Source: Chitinophaga pinensis
GTDB taxonomy: Bacteria; Bacteroidota; Bacteroidia; Flavobacteriales_D; Crocinitomicaceae
NCBI GenBank assembly: GCA_943324745.2
Contig: CALPMT020000004.1
Location: forward strand, 1-64,000
Length of the DNA: 64,000 bases
Reading direction: 5' to 3'
The notes beneath the pieces are model-generated. The model was not told the origin of the DNA. It searched no databases and saw only the letters and a program-made list of their open reading frames with translations. Made by a program: the position numbers and the translations under genes. Shown here in pieces: positions 24,018 through 33,663 of the stretch (positions are counted from its first letter, which is position 1; each line of letters opens with the position of its first letter).

Positions 24018-27000
24018 CTAATCTGGATAATTATCTTTATCTAATCGTTCTTTTATCTCCCGTAAATGTTTTGTTTTACGTTCGTTACGCGTATTAATAG
24101 CAGTTTGAGTGAAATAACGATGATTTGTCAAAAATGCTACCTGAATTTCATCCCATTTACGATCACTATTGATTTTGTTGTACTCACGCAATTCTACACG
24201 TAATTTATCTGCAATTTCATGAAAATCTTCTCTCCCTAAGTAATCTAAATCAGCATCACAAATGATTTCCTCCAAATGATTTTTAGGTTTATGAGGGATT
24301 GCAGTCACGTATATCAAGTCTTTAATGATGTTGATATGTTCCTGTGAATACCCATAGTTAGGTAGGATTTCTTCTGCTAATCGTGCTCCTATTGGTTCAT
24401 TGTTGTCATATGCCTCAATAAATCCTGCGTCGTGGTAGGAAGCAGCTGATTTTAACAAGAATAAACCTTCATCGGTTACACCTTCTAATAAAGCAATACG
24501 CTCGATCGATTTTACTACATCGGCTGTATGAGATAAACTATGGTAGTGTAATTTTGGAGAAAGTTGTTCTTCCAAGACTTTCATGATGTGATGTTCCGCC
24601 TTATAATAATTGATACTACTATATTGGTGTAGGTTCAATATTTGGTGAAAACGTTCGTTAGGATATAGTCCTCGACCGTCGATAGAAAGCTCTGGTTTAA
24701 TACCCTCAACAGTATACATGTCGATTAATCCCTGACTCTTCGTTTTTGCTTTCCCTCGGAAGGTACAAATGAAATAGGGTTCTATGTATTTAAAGGTTTG
24801 TCCGGAAACATTTACTTTTCCAGGTTCTCCTAACATTTCCATACGTTGTGCTTGATTCACGGTAGAGCCCCAAATATCGTATGCTAACTTTTCTGTACCT
24901 ATGACTCCTGCTGTAACTTCTCCTGTATTGATACCTAAACGTAAATTCCACACTTGTCCTCCTTCAGCAATTGCCTTTTCACGCATTTGTTGCATTGTGT
25001 CTTGAATTTGCAAAGCAGCTAGACATGCATCAATAGGATTCGTTTTATTTCGCACAGGCACACCTCCAGCACACATATAGGCATCACCGATTGTTTTGAT
25101 TTTTTCTAGGTTATTGCGTACAATGATTTCATCAAATTTACGGAAGTAGATATCGAGTTCACTTACCAATTGAGAAGGCGTCATGGTTTCCGCAATCTTC
25201 GTAAACCCAACAAAATCAGTAAACAATACAGATACGCGACTATATGCACGGGCACTTGCTCTCCCTGTAGCTTTTATTTCTTCATAGGTTGAAACAGGAA
25301 GAATGTTTTTTAATACTTTTTCTGTTTTCTCTTTCTCAATTTCCAATAATTTCTTTTGTTCTTCGAGGTTATTTTTCTTTTCCTCGATCATCTCTTTTTG
25401 TTTCTCAATCTTCACATTTTGTTCACGAATTTCACGTGTACGTTCAGCAATTTTCATTTCCAACTTTACTTGTTGTCTTCGCTCATACTCGATTTTCTTT
25501 CGGAAATAGAAGATAGTTAGCAATGCTATGACCATTGCAATTCCAATCCAGAACCAAATCGTTTTCCAATAAGGAGTTTCTACGGTAATACTTAATGTTG
25601 CAGGGCGTTCACTCCATGGCCCATTCGCAAATTTCGCGTAGACTTTAAGTACATATTCACCTGGTTGGATTGAGTTTAAGTGTAACTGATTCGTATTTCC
25701 TAGAAGTACTTCTTCTGATCCTTCTTCTGATCCTTCGAGTATGTATTTATAGGAGATTAAATTGGGGTTACTTAACTCAGTAGCCATGAATTTAAGCGTG
25801 ACACTTCTTTTCTTATATGACAAATTGATATGCTTTATGTAAGGGATAGCCTTAGACAGTAATCCTTTGCTTTCTTGTGGTTTTAACCAATTTTCCTCTA
25901 ATTTGATTTTAGTAAAGAATACTTCTACCATTTTTTCTCTAGTAGTTAGATTGTGTGGGTCGAAGTAGTTGTATCCATAAATACCACCAAAATACAATTT
26001 TCCTGTTTTAGATTTGAAATGAGCACCTTGGTTAAATTCATTCGACATCAAACCATCTTGTTCTGTAAAATTGAGAGCTTCCTGTGTTTTCGTGTTGAAT
26101 TTACAAATCCCTTTATTGGTACTTAACCAAATATTATCGCTATTATTTTCATTTAAAATGGAGTAGATAACGTTATTTGGCAGTCCATTTTTTTTGCTGT
26201 ATAGTATTCCTTTTTTAGATTTTAAATTCCATTTAATGATCCCTGCCCCCATGGTTCCTAGCCAAAATGTATTTTCATCTTCTTGGTAAATGGTAGCGAT
26301 ATACTCTGTTGAAATATTTGCAATAAGTTGATTGTACTTATATGGTTTAATAAATAATTCGCCCTCACTATTTTCGGATAATTTAAACAGACCACCGGTT
26401 CCAGCAGTAAACCAAAATTCTCCATTTAGATCTTTAAAAATAGCTTTACATACTCCACCTCCAATGGTTTTGTTTGGGTTTTCTTCATCATGTTCAAATA
26501 TTTTGAATGTTCCTTTATGTTGATTGTAGAGTAGAACCCCTCCTTTAGTCGCTAAGAAATACTGACCGTCTTTGTATTTTTCAATTTCATAAATACGTTC
26601 AAAATTCGAAGGATTTGTTACTCCTTTGAATGGAATTTTTGTAAAAGTATAGGAAGCTTCACTATTTATTTTTAATAAATGTAACCCATCGCCTGCTCCA
26701 ACAAGGATATTATTGGCATTAAAAGCATACATACTTAATACAATGGAATTGTTGATCTTACGATCTATTTTTATTTGCTTGAAATACTGGGTGAATTTCC
26801 CTGTATTGTTATCATACCTAGAAACGGAGTTGTCAGATCCAACATAGAAATACCTACATGTTGGGTCTTCTGTAAAACTCCAAACACTTGCCGAAGGAAT
26901 ACCTCGTGATAAATCTTGGCTAGGTCCATTCCCGAGAAATCCTTGGTTTAACGGGTCGAAACTACATAATCCACGTTCCGTTCCTACCCAATAAGTTCCG

Positions 27001-27947
27001 TTTTTATCGCGTAACAGTACGTTCGTCGCGTTGTATAAAAGTGCATGTTTTTGGAAAATATCTTGGGTAGATTGATAGATGTTCACCTGGTTATTTCGTT
27101 TATCATGCTCAATCGTAAACAATCCATCTGATTTTGAAGTGACAATGAATTTATGTTCATTCAAGATTAGGATGTCATGAATTTCCATCCAACCAAAAGT
27201 GTCATCTAATTTACGCAGACAAGGTCTAATTTTTTTGGTGAATTTATTTAAGAAATAGAGCCCTTGATTCGAACAAATTATCCAATCATTGTTATTATAG
27301 GGTTTAAAAGAAAATGCTTTGAACTCCTTGTCTGTTTTTGCTTTTGCTTGAATTGCATAAATTCTTTGTTGAGGGATATGGTAGATAAAAACACCTTTAT
27401 CTTCTGTACTTATTAATAATTCATCTTTTGATAGGAGTGAAATGTATAAAATCTTCTCAGTTGGTAATTTGGCTTTTTTAACCTTTTTTATTTTTTTTAT
27501 TTTAATGTCGAAAAATAAAATACCTGTGTTATAACTGCCAATCCATATATTTCCATTATCATCTTCGACAATTGATTTTGCTTGAAGTACCTCTAGGTTG
27601 GGTGCTAAATAAGTCTTAAAATTCTCCGTATTAGGGTCGTATTGTGTTAATCCGTTTGATGTTCCAAACCAAAGAATTCCATTTTTAGATTTGATTGCAC
27701 TTAAAAAGTCACCGTTTTCAATTCCCTCTGAATTATCTGGGGTGAATGTTTCAAACGTTTGTCCATCAAAACGATTTAATCCATCTTGTGTTCCAATCCA
27801 AATAGAACCGATATTATCTTGGATCAAGGTACTGATAGCTGATTGAGATAAACCATCACTAATCGTATAGTTTCTAAAACGATACGCATTTTGTGAAAAG
27901 GAAAATATACTTGTTAGTATTAATAGAAAAACGAAAAATATACGCAT
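24018..27947 (-). CDS. Membrane sensor: propeller + Y_Y_Y + adenylate cyclase + HD phosphohydrolase
   Basis: A 1309-residue one-protein signalling system. A signal peptide (MRIFFVFLLILTSIFSFSQ) leads a periplasmic two-component-type propeller with repeats such as IWIGTQDGLNRFDG, LWFGTSNGLTQYD and FWLGTMGAGIIKW. A Y_Y_Y domain follows near residues 700-780, then one membrane helix (IWFWIGIAMVIALLTIFYF) and a coiled coil. The class III cyclase domain (about 900-1085) keeps metal residues D911 and D955, adenine-selecting K951 and D1024, and N1031 and R1035, so it should make cAMP as a dimer. The C-terminus (about 1115-1300) is an HD domain like COG4339 (YHSLSHTAD, SYHDAG, CDADLDYLG). Its substrate is unknown; a phosphodiesterase role is possible. 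Confidence 0.9.
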   Translation of the reverse strand: MRIFFVFLLILTSIFSFSQNAYRFRNYTISDGLSQSAISTLIQDNIGSIWIGTQDGLNRFDGQTFETFTPDNSEGIENGDFLSAIKSKNGILWFGTSNGLTQYDPNTENFKTYLAPNLEVLQAKSIVEDDNGNIWIGSYNTGILFFDIKIKKIKKVKKAKLPTEKILYISLLSKDELLISTEDKGVFIYHIPQQRIYAIQAKAKTDKEFKAFSFKPYNNNDWIICSNQGLYFLNKFTKKIRPCLRKLDDTFGWMEIHDILILNEHKFIVTSKSDGLFTIEHDKRNNQVNIYQSTQDIFQKHALLYNATNVLLRDKNGTYWVGTERGLCSFDPLNQGFLGNGPSQDLSRGIPSASVWSFTEDPTCRYFYVGSDNSVSRYDNNTGKFTQYFKQIKIDRKINNSIVLSMYAFNANNILVGAGDGLHLLKINSEASYTFTKIPFKGVTNPSNFERIYEIEKYKDGQYFLATKGGVLLYNQHKGTFKIFEHDEENPNKTIGGGVCKAIFKDLNGEFWFTAGTGGLFKLSENSEGELFIKPYKYNQLIANISTEYIATIYQEDENTFWLGTMGAGIIKWNLKSKKGILYSKKNGLPNNVIYSILNENNSDNIWLSTNKGICKFNTKTQEALNFTEQDGLMSNEFNQGAHFKSKTGKLYFGGIYGYNYFDPHNLTTREKMVEVFFTKIKLEENWLKPQESKGLLSKAIPYIKHINLSYKKRSVTLKFMATELSNPNLISYKYILEGSEEGSEEVLLGNTNQLHLNSIQPGEYVLKVYAKFANGPWSERPATLSITVETPYWKTIWFWIGIAMVIALLTIFYFRKKIEYERRQQVKLEMKIAERTREIREQNVKIEKQKEMIEEKKNNLEEQKKLLEIEKEKTEKVLKNILPVSTYEEIKATGRASARAYSRVSVLFTDFVGFTKIAETMTPSQLVSELDIYFRKFDEIIVRNNLEKIKTIGDAYMCAGGVPVRNKTNPIDACLAALQIQDTMQQMREKAIAEGGQVWNLRLGINTGEVTAGVIGTEKLAYDIWGSTVNQAQRMEMLGEPGKVNVSGQTFKYIEPYFICTFRGKAKTKSQGLIDMYTVEGIKPELSIDGRGLYPNERFHQILNLHQYSSINYYKAEHHIMKVLEEQLSPKLHYHSLSHTADVVKSIERIALLEGVTDEGLFLLKSAASYHDAGFIEAYDNNEPIGARLAEEILPNYGYSQEHINIIKDLIYVTAIPHKPKNHLEEIICDADLDYLGREDFHEIADKLRVELREYNKINSDRKWDEIQVAFLTNHRYFTQTAINTRNERKTKHLREIKERLDKDNYPD

Positions 27948-28216
27948 AAGAAAATTTTGTCTGAAAATTAAAGATTTAAATGGCTGTAGAATAGTACTTA
28001 TGAAGTTTGTTTTAAAGTAGTAAGCGTTGATAACATCGCAAAAAGTACCCGTAAATTTTATATGTCGCCACTTATTTTATGTTTAAACTTGTTTGAATTA
28101 TAGACAAACTTTAGAGATACTTGTTTTTCACTTTGATAGGTAAAAGTAGTGACTTCGTTTCTATACTATTTTAACATTATCTTCGTTTACAATTTAAAAA
28201 TCAAACTTTTTCATCG

Positions 28217-29671
28217 ATGGCTAAACTTCATTTTACAATTTTCTGTCTTTTCATCTCTTTAGTTGGCTTCAGTCAAAAAACAATCATTCTCGATTCAACA
28301 ACTAATGCTCCGATCGCTTTTGTTCGTGTGTCAATACCAGGGAGTGACACCTATCTCTTAAGCAACTCGAAAGGAGAAATTGCATTAGATTCACTTTGGA
28401 TTAAAAGCAATACACTCTCCGTTTTTTGTTATGGGTATGTACGTAAAACTATCAGCAAGAACCAATCAACGATCTTACTTTCTCCAACTTTTAAAGAACT
28501 CAAAGAATCCAAGGTGGTTGTTACAAAACGTAGATATAGTCATAGAAAATTAGGGGAAACAGATCACCCAACTCCAAGAGATGTTAAAAGTGATTGGGGT
28601 ACTAATATATTAACTGGTAGCAACGGAGAATTACAAGTAGTCTGGATACCTAATGAGAAATCACTGAAAGGTTATCTTGAAAAAGTAAATGTTTTTATCT
28701 TGGCGATGGGTCAACCTTCTGCTTATTTCCGTATTCATTTTTATGCTTGTTCTAAGTTAAAGTTGGAACCAGCGGAAGAAATTACCTCTCAAAATATCAT
28801 TGCTAATGGAACAACAGGAAATGAATGGGTAACCGTGGATGTTTCCAGTTTGCGAATCCCATTATCTGAAAATGGAATTTTTGTGGGAATTGAATGGTTT
28901 GAAAATGAAATAAATACTTCATTCATTGACACCTTGACTTTTAACGTCAATTATGTAGATAGAGGAAGAGTAACGGAAAAACATGTATATAAAGGGAATG
29001 GATGTGTACTAGGTTCTCAATCAAGACCATATCGAGTTTCAAAGCACATAAATTGGGGGTTTCGAAACAATAAATGGTATGATGAAAATCTAGCATTTGG
29101 TGATAAAATTTTAGAAATTAGAAAACGACACATTGTTAGAGATACCACATTTGAAAATAAATTGTATTTACCCTCTCCTGACCATACTTATTTTCAAGTA
29201 CCGTGTATTAACATTGATGTAAAATACATCAAACAAAAAAATGAATCTGAATTTGAAGACCCCAAAAAACGCAAATTAAATCGATTTGAAAAGGTAAAAG
29301 AAGATAATTTTCTATACCCTCAAAATACAATCAATGAGTTATTTAATTCTTTGAATAAAGGGATTGAAAAAAATGAATTTATTTATGTATTGAAATATTT
29401 ATGCGTTTACAGTAAAGACCAATTTGATGATTTATTGAAGGATTTAAACCACCTTGGGACTAAATTAACTCCCAAAGATCAAGAATCGTGCTTAAAATGG
29501 ATTAAAAAATTCCAAGCAGGTCTTACCGAAGAAAATATATCATTGGTCGAAGGCAATGAATTTCTACTTAATGTGAATGGGGAAAAGGTCTATTTACTTC
29601 ACGAAAAAGGGAAATGGAAACTCAACCCATATTCTTCTAGAATTTACAATACAAATTCTTCCCTAGAATAA
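28217..29671 (+). CDS. Exported protein with carboxypeptidase-regulatory-like N-terminal domain
   Basis: A 484-residue protein with signal peptide MAKLHFTIFCLFISLVGFSQ. Residues 21-95 look like the beta-sandwich regulatory-like domain common at the start of Bacteroidota envelope proteins (TIILDSTTNAPIAFVRVSIP, then LLSNSKGEIALDS). The middle (about 150-240) has the strand pattern of a jelly-roll fold (VNVFILAMGQPSAYFRIHFY, WVTVDVSSLRIPL). The last 200 residues are charged and not recognised. Upstream, 28166-28200 contains TATCTTCG, one base off the -7 consensus. Function unknown; probably anchored at the cell envelope. Confidence 0.65.
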   Translation: MAKLHFTIFCLFISLVGFSQKTIILDSTTNAPIAFVRVSIPGSDTYLLSNSKGEIALDSLWIKSNTLSVFCYGYVRKTISKNQSTILLSPTFKELKESKVVVTKRRYSHRKLGETDHPTPRDVKSDWGTNILTGSNGELQVVWIPNEKSLKGYLEKVNVFILAMGQPSAYFRIHFYACSKLKLEPAEEITSQNIIANGTTGNEWVTVDVSSLRIPLSENGIFVGIEWFENEINTSFIDTLTFNVNYVDRGRVTEKHVYKGNGCVLGSQSRPYRVSKHINWGFRNNKWYDENLAFGDKILEIRKRHIVRDTTFENKLYLPSPDHTYFQVPCINIDVKYIKQKNESEFEDPKKRKLNRFEKVKEDNFLYPQNTINELFNSLNKGIEKNEFIYVLKYLCVYSKDQFDDLLKDLNHLGTKLTPKDQESCLKWIKKFQAGLTEENISLVEGNEFLLNVNGEKVYLLHEKGKWKLNPYSSRIYNTNSSLE

Positions 29672-29734
29672 AACTCCCGCCAAAAAGTGTAATTTTTAAC
29701 AAAAAGTCGTGCGAAAAAGTGTTGTATTTCACAT

Positions 29735-29750
29735 AAAGTCGTACGACTTT
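29735..29750. repeat. Perfect 16-bp palindrome AAAGTCGTACGACTTT
   Basis: A self-complementary 16-mer between two plus-strand genes, followed by further T residues. A related half-site, AAAAAGTCGTGCG, lies at 29701-29713. It may be an operator for the downstream barrel gene or the stem of a weak terminator for the upstream gene. Confidence 0.6.
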
Positions 29751-29828
29751 TTGTAAATCACCTCTAAAAAAATTTCAAAATCACACAATAATTTCATCTT
29801 TACGGTAGTTAAATGTATTTTCGTACTA

Positions 29829-32800
29829 GTGAAGTTCTCTCGAAAAATTCTACTGGTTCTAATCCTCCTCCTCTTCCAACTTCTCGCGATTGGACAAGAG
29901 ACGAACCTACGTAGAAAAACGTTTTTTCCGAGTGCTTCCCCCCAACTCCTAGATACATTTACCGTATATCCTTCCACGGTGAAGGTGTTTGTAAAAGGAA
30001 TACTTCTTCCCAAAGAACAGTATGAAATAAATCCTACAAACGGTACCATTTCCTTTTTACAAGATCAAACCGATAGTGTCTCGGTTGAATTTCGTGTGCT
30101 GCCAATCCAATTATCCAAAACCTATAAAGTCCGAGATACCTCACAAATCTATAACGTCCAAAAAGGAGAATATGAAAAATTTCTTCAAACACAAAAACAA
30201 ACGTATGACGAAGTTTTTGGATCTTCTGGACTTAAAAAATCTGGTAGTATATCCCGAGGTTTATCCTTTGGTAATAACCAAAATGTATCCTTAAATTCGA
30301 CCTTAAACTTGGAGTTATCGGGAGATATTGCGCCAAATTTGAAAATTTTAGCTTCAGTAACCGATAAAAATATCCCGATGCAACCCGAAGGAAATACAAG
30401 CAAACTCCAAGAATTTGACCAAGTATTTATTCAAATTTATAACGACAAATTCAAACTCATCGCTGGGGATTTCTGGATCAATAAACCACAAGGGTATTTC
30501 TTAACCTACAAAAAAAGAGGTCAGGGAATAAGTACCGAATATCAATGGGAAAATGCTACTGGAGGCATATGGAAATCAAGTGCTGCCGTTGGTTTATCCA
30601 AAGGAAAATATGCACGACAAATTATTCCAGGAATTGAAGGAAATCAAGGTCCATACAAACTTAAAGGCAACGAAAACGAACCTTTCATTATTGTCTTATC
30701 CGGTACTGAAAAAGTCTATATCGATGGACGTTTATTAAACCGCGGACAAGAAAATGATTATATGATCAACTACAACACCGCGGAAGTTACCTTTACGAGT
30801 AGAAATAACATCACCAAAGATGCACGAATAGTCGTTGAATTTCAATACTCCGACCAAAATTATGCGCGTTCATTAGCGACTGCAAATCTTGCATACCAAC
30901 AAAAAAAGTTCGGTTTTTGGTTGAACACCTACTCCGAACAAGATGCTAAAAATCAGACCTTACAGCAAAGTTTATCGGATCCCCAAAAACTGCTGCTAGC
31001 TTCTGTCGGGGATAGTTTGCAACTAGCGCATTCCTTAAGTATTGATTCCATCGGATTCTTAGAAAACCAAAACATGTATCGCAAAATAGATACCCTTGGA
31101 TTTTCAAATGTGTTAGTTTATTCCATCGACCCAAAACAAGCCTACAATCAAAGTACATTTACCTATGTGGGCGAAAACAAAGGAAACTATGTTTTTGAAA
31201 AATTTAACGCCCTTGGTAAAATATTTCATTGGGTTGCTCCTATAAATGGTCTACCGCAAGGAGACTATGAACCCATTCGTTTATTGATTACCCCTAAACA
31301 AAAACAATTTGTTGCTTCTGGGATTTCCTACAAATTATCCCCGCAAAACAGCATCGAATCCGAATTTGCTAGTAGTAAAAACGACCTAAACACATTCTCT
31401 CTACTCGATAAAGGAAACGATGTTGGAGTCAGTAATCGAACGAAATTTAACAATGAAATTCCTTTGGGTAAAGATTCACTCCATCTTTGGAAATTAAAAA
31501 ACAAAGCAGAAATTGAGTATCTATCTAAGAACTTTTTGCCCATTGAAATTTACCGTTCGGCAGAATTTGACCGCGATTGGAACACCAGAAACAAAGGGTT
31601 TACTGGTCGACAACTGTCTACTTCTTTTGCCTCTACCATCGAACACCTGAAAAAAGGGACCATTGGTTTGGAAGCTACACGCTATGAAATTGGTACGGAC
31701 TACATCGGTAAGAAAGCAGTTTTTGCAGGGAAATGGAAGACGCATGGATTAGATGCCGATTGGACGAGTAGTTACCTAGAAAGTCAAACACTTCAAAACA
31801 AAAATACCTACCTACGTCATAAAGCTACGCTTACCAAACAATTCGGAAAAATAAAAATCGGGTACAAAGATGATCAAGAAGACAATCGATTCTCAACGGC
31901 AACTCTACTCAATCCCTCCAGTTATTCTTTTTTTGATTACCAATTCTTTTTAGCCAATGCCGATTCTTCCAAGTTGAATTACAACCTGTTTTACCGAGAG
32001 CGTTACGACCAACGTTCAGATAGCACAAGACTTACACCAGTAGCGAAAGCTCGGACTTTTGGCTCTGAATTAACCTTAATTTCGCAAAAAAATCAACGAC
32101 TCAATATCATTTTAAATTACCGTGAACTTTCGATATCAAATTCTAAATTAATCAACCAACCCCCAGAAAACACATTATTAGGAAGGCTAGATTACGACCT
32201 AAACTTCTGGAAAGGTGCGTTGACCTGGAATTCCTTTTACGAATTAGGTAGTGGATTAGAACTCAAAAAAGAATTTTTATATATTAAAGTCAACGATGGT
32301 CAAGGAGTTTATACCTGGATTGATTACAACAAAGACGGAATCAAGGATTTAAACGAATTTGAAATCTCGCAATACATTGATCAAGCTAGTTACATTCGTG
32401 TTTTTACGCCGAGTAACAACTATATAAAAACGTACTCCAACGAATTGAACCAAGGGATTTTTATCAAGCCCGAAAAGATTTGGTCGAATGCTACAGGTCT
32501 CAAAAAATTCATAACCATTTTCTCAGACCAAGCTCGAATGCGAATCAACCGTAAAACGAATCAACTCGAAGGAAGTTCCTATTTCAATCCCTTTGTGATA
32601 AATATTTCAGACACCTCTTTAATAAGTACAAATTACAATTTACGAAATACCCTCTTTATCAATCGCACTAACTCTATCATTGGAGGGGAATATATCTATC
32701 AAGATAACCAAACTAAAACCTTATTAGCGACCGGATTTGATGCGCGGAACCAACGCTATCACGAATTCAATCTAAGATGGAACATTAAGCGAGTGATTTT

Positions 32801-33266
32801 ACTTGAAATCAACTACCAACAAGGAACCAAAGAAGTCAAAGCAGATTATACCTCAGGTAGAAATTTCTTTTTGAATTACCACCAATTGAAACCCATGGTG
32901 AGCTACCAACCATCAACAACTACTCGATTTACACTAGAAACGCGATTTTCGAACAAAAATGCAATCTCTGGAGAATATGCTTATGTGAAAGAAGTGACTT
33001 TACGAAGTAAATACAACCAAACAGAAAAGGGAAGTTTACAAGCCAGTTTTTCCCTCTTACAAATCGACTTCCAAGGAAATGCAAGTTCAGCTGTTGGATT
33101 TGAACTCCTCGAAGCACTCAAACCAGGAAATAATGCTACGTGGAATGTGGGATACCAACGAAATGTCTCTAAAAAACTCCAGATTTCCATTCAGTATACA
33201 GGTAGAAAATCTGAAAGTAGTCGCATGATACATACAGGAGGCATGGAGGTTAGGGCTTATTTTTAA
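29829..33266 (+). CDS. Large outer-membrane beta-barrel protein of unknown function
   Basis: A 1145-residue exported protein that starts at a GTG with signal peptide MKFSRKILLVLILLLFQLLA. After about 140 residues it becomes a long run of alternating amphipathic strands that end in the aromatic-rich C-terminal strand MIHTGGMEVRAYF, typical of an outer-membrane barrel. Around residue 840 a loop WIDYNKDGIKDLNEFE has the DxNxDGxxDxxE spacing of an EF-hand-like calcium loop, as seen in other large Bacteroidota barrels. Base composition is like its neighbours. I cannot name the family or cargo; no TonB box or SusD partner is visible. Confidence 0.7.
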   Translation: MKFSRKILLVLILLLFQLLAIGQETNLRRKTFFPSASPQLLDTFTVYPSTVKVFVKGILLPKEQYEINPTNGTISFLQDQTDSVSVEFRVLPIQLSKTYKVRDTSQIYNVQKGEYEKFLQTQKQTYDEVFGSSGLKKSGSISRGLSFGNNQNVSLNSTLNLELSGDIAPNLKILASVTDKNIPMQPEGNTSKLQEFDQVFIQIYNDKFKLIAGDFWINKPQGYFLTYKKRGQGISTEYQWENATGGIWKSSAAVGLSKGKYARQIIPGIEGNQGPYKLKGNENEPFIIVLSGTEKVYIDGRLLNRGQENDYMINYNTAEVTFTSRNNITKDARIVVEFQYSDQNYARSLATANLAYQQKKFGFWLNTYSEQDAKNQTLQQSLSDPQKLLLASVGDSLQLAHSLSIDSIGFLENQNMYRKIDTLGFSNVLVYSIDPKQAYNQSTFTYVGENKGNYVFEKFNALGKIFHWVAPINGLPQGDYEPIRLLITPKQKQFVASGISYKLSPQNSIESEFASSKNDLNTFSLLDKGNDVGVSNRTKFNNEIPLGKDSLHLWKLKNKAEIEYLSKNFLPIEIYRSAEFDRDWNTRNKGFTGRQLSTSFASTIEHLKKGTIGLEATRYEIGTDYIGKKAVFAGKWKTHGLDADWTSSYLESQTLQNKNTYLRHKATLTKQFGKIKIGYKDDQEDNRFSTATLLNPSSYSFFDYQFFLANADSSKLNYNLFYRERYDQRSDSTRLTPVAKARTFGSELTLISQKNQRLNIILNYRELSISNSKLINQPPENTLLGRLDYDLNFWKGALTWNSFYELGSGLELKKEFLYIKVNDGQGVYTWIDYNKDGIKDLNEFEISQYIDQASYIRVFTPSNNYIKTYSNELNQGIFIKPEKIWSNATGLKKFITIFSDQARMRINRKTNQLEGSSYFNPFVINISDTSLISTNYNLRNTLFINRTNSIIGGEYIYQDNQTKTLLATGFDARNQRYHEFNLRWNIKRVILLEINYQQGTKEVKADYTSGRNFFLNYHQLKPMVSYQPSTTTRFTLETRFSNKNAISGEYAYVKEVTLRSKYNQTEKGSLQASFSLLQIDFQGNASSAVGFELLEALKPGNNATWNVGYQRNVSKKLQISIQYTGRKSESSRMIHTGGMEVRAYF

Positions 33267-33632
33267 GGATCCCTTCTCTCTTTTTAAAAGCACTTAATTG
33301 CCTGACAACCACAAAATATCCATCTACTATTAGTAGTATATATCTTTCCAATTAGGCAGTATCAACTAGCACCACCAACTTTTAAGATTCACTAATACTG
33401 AATTTTCAATGAATAATTTAAGGGATTTCGTGACTAAAATCGTGATAAAGAGTATTTCCTATTAGTAAAATTTAGTCTAGAAGCACACAAGATTGTCAAA
33501 TAGAAATAAATCCTAAGACTTTTATTCTATCGTTATGCATTAGAAGTAATGGAATAACTATCGCTTTTACTGTTATCTCAACTCTGAGTAACCATAAACA
33601 CCAAATTGAGAAGTGATTGAGAATTAAAAGTT
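33267..33632. other. Intergenic region before the T9SS protein gene
   Basis: About 370 bases with no open frame of interest. A short dyad CTACTA-T-TAGTAG lies at 33324-33336. The region ends at a -7 box, so it is mostly the upstream region of the next gene. Confidence 0.5.
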
Positions 33633-33640
33633 TATATTTG
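33633..33640 (+). promoter_or_regulatory. -7 promoter box of the T9SS protein gene
   Basis: TATATTTG, full TAnnTTTG match, 23 bases before the ATG at 33664. Confidence 0.55.
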
Positions 33641-33663
33641 TTACCAATTTAAAAATAAAAGCA

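Noticed and set aside
29729-30049. Minus-strand frame across the start of the large barrel gene
   Set aside because: Overlaps the signal peptide region of the plus-strand gene and has no homology features.
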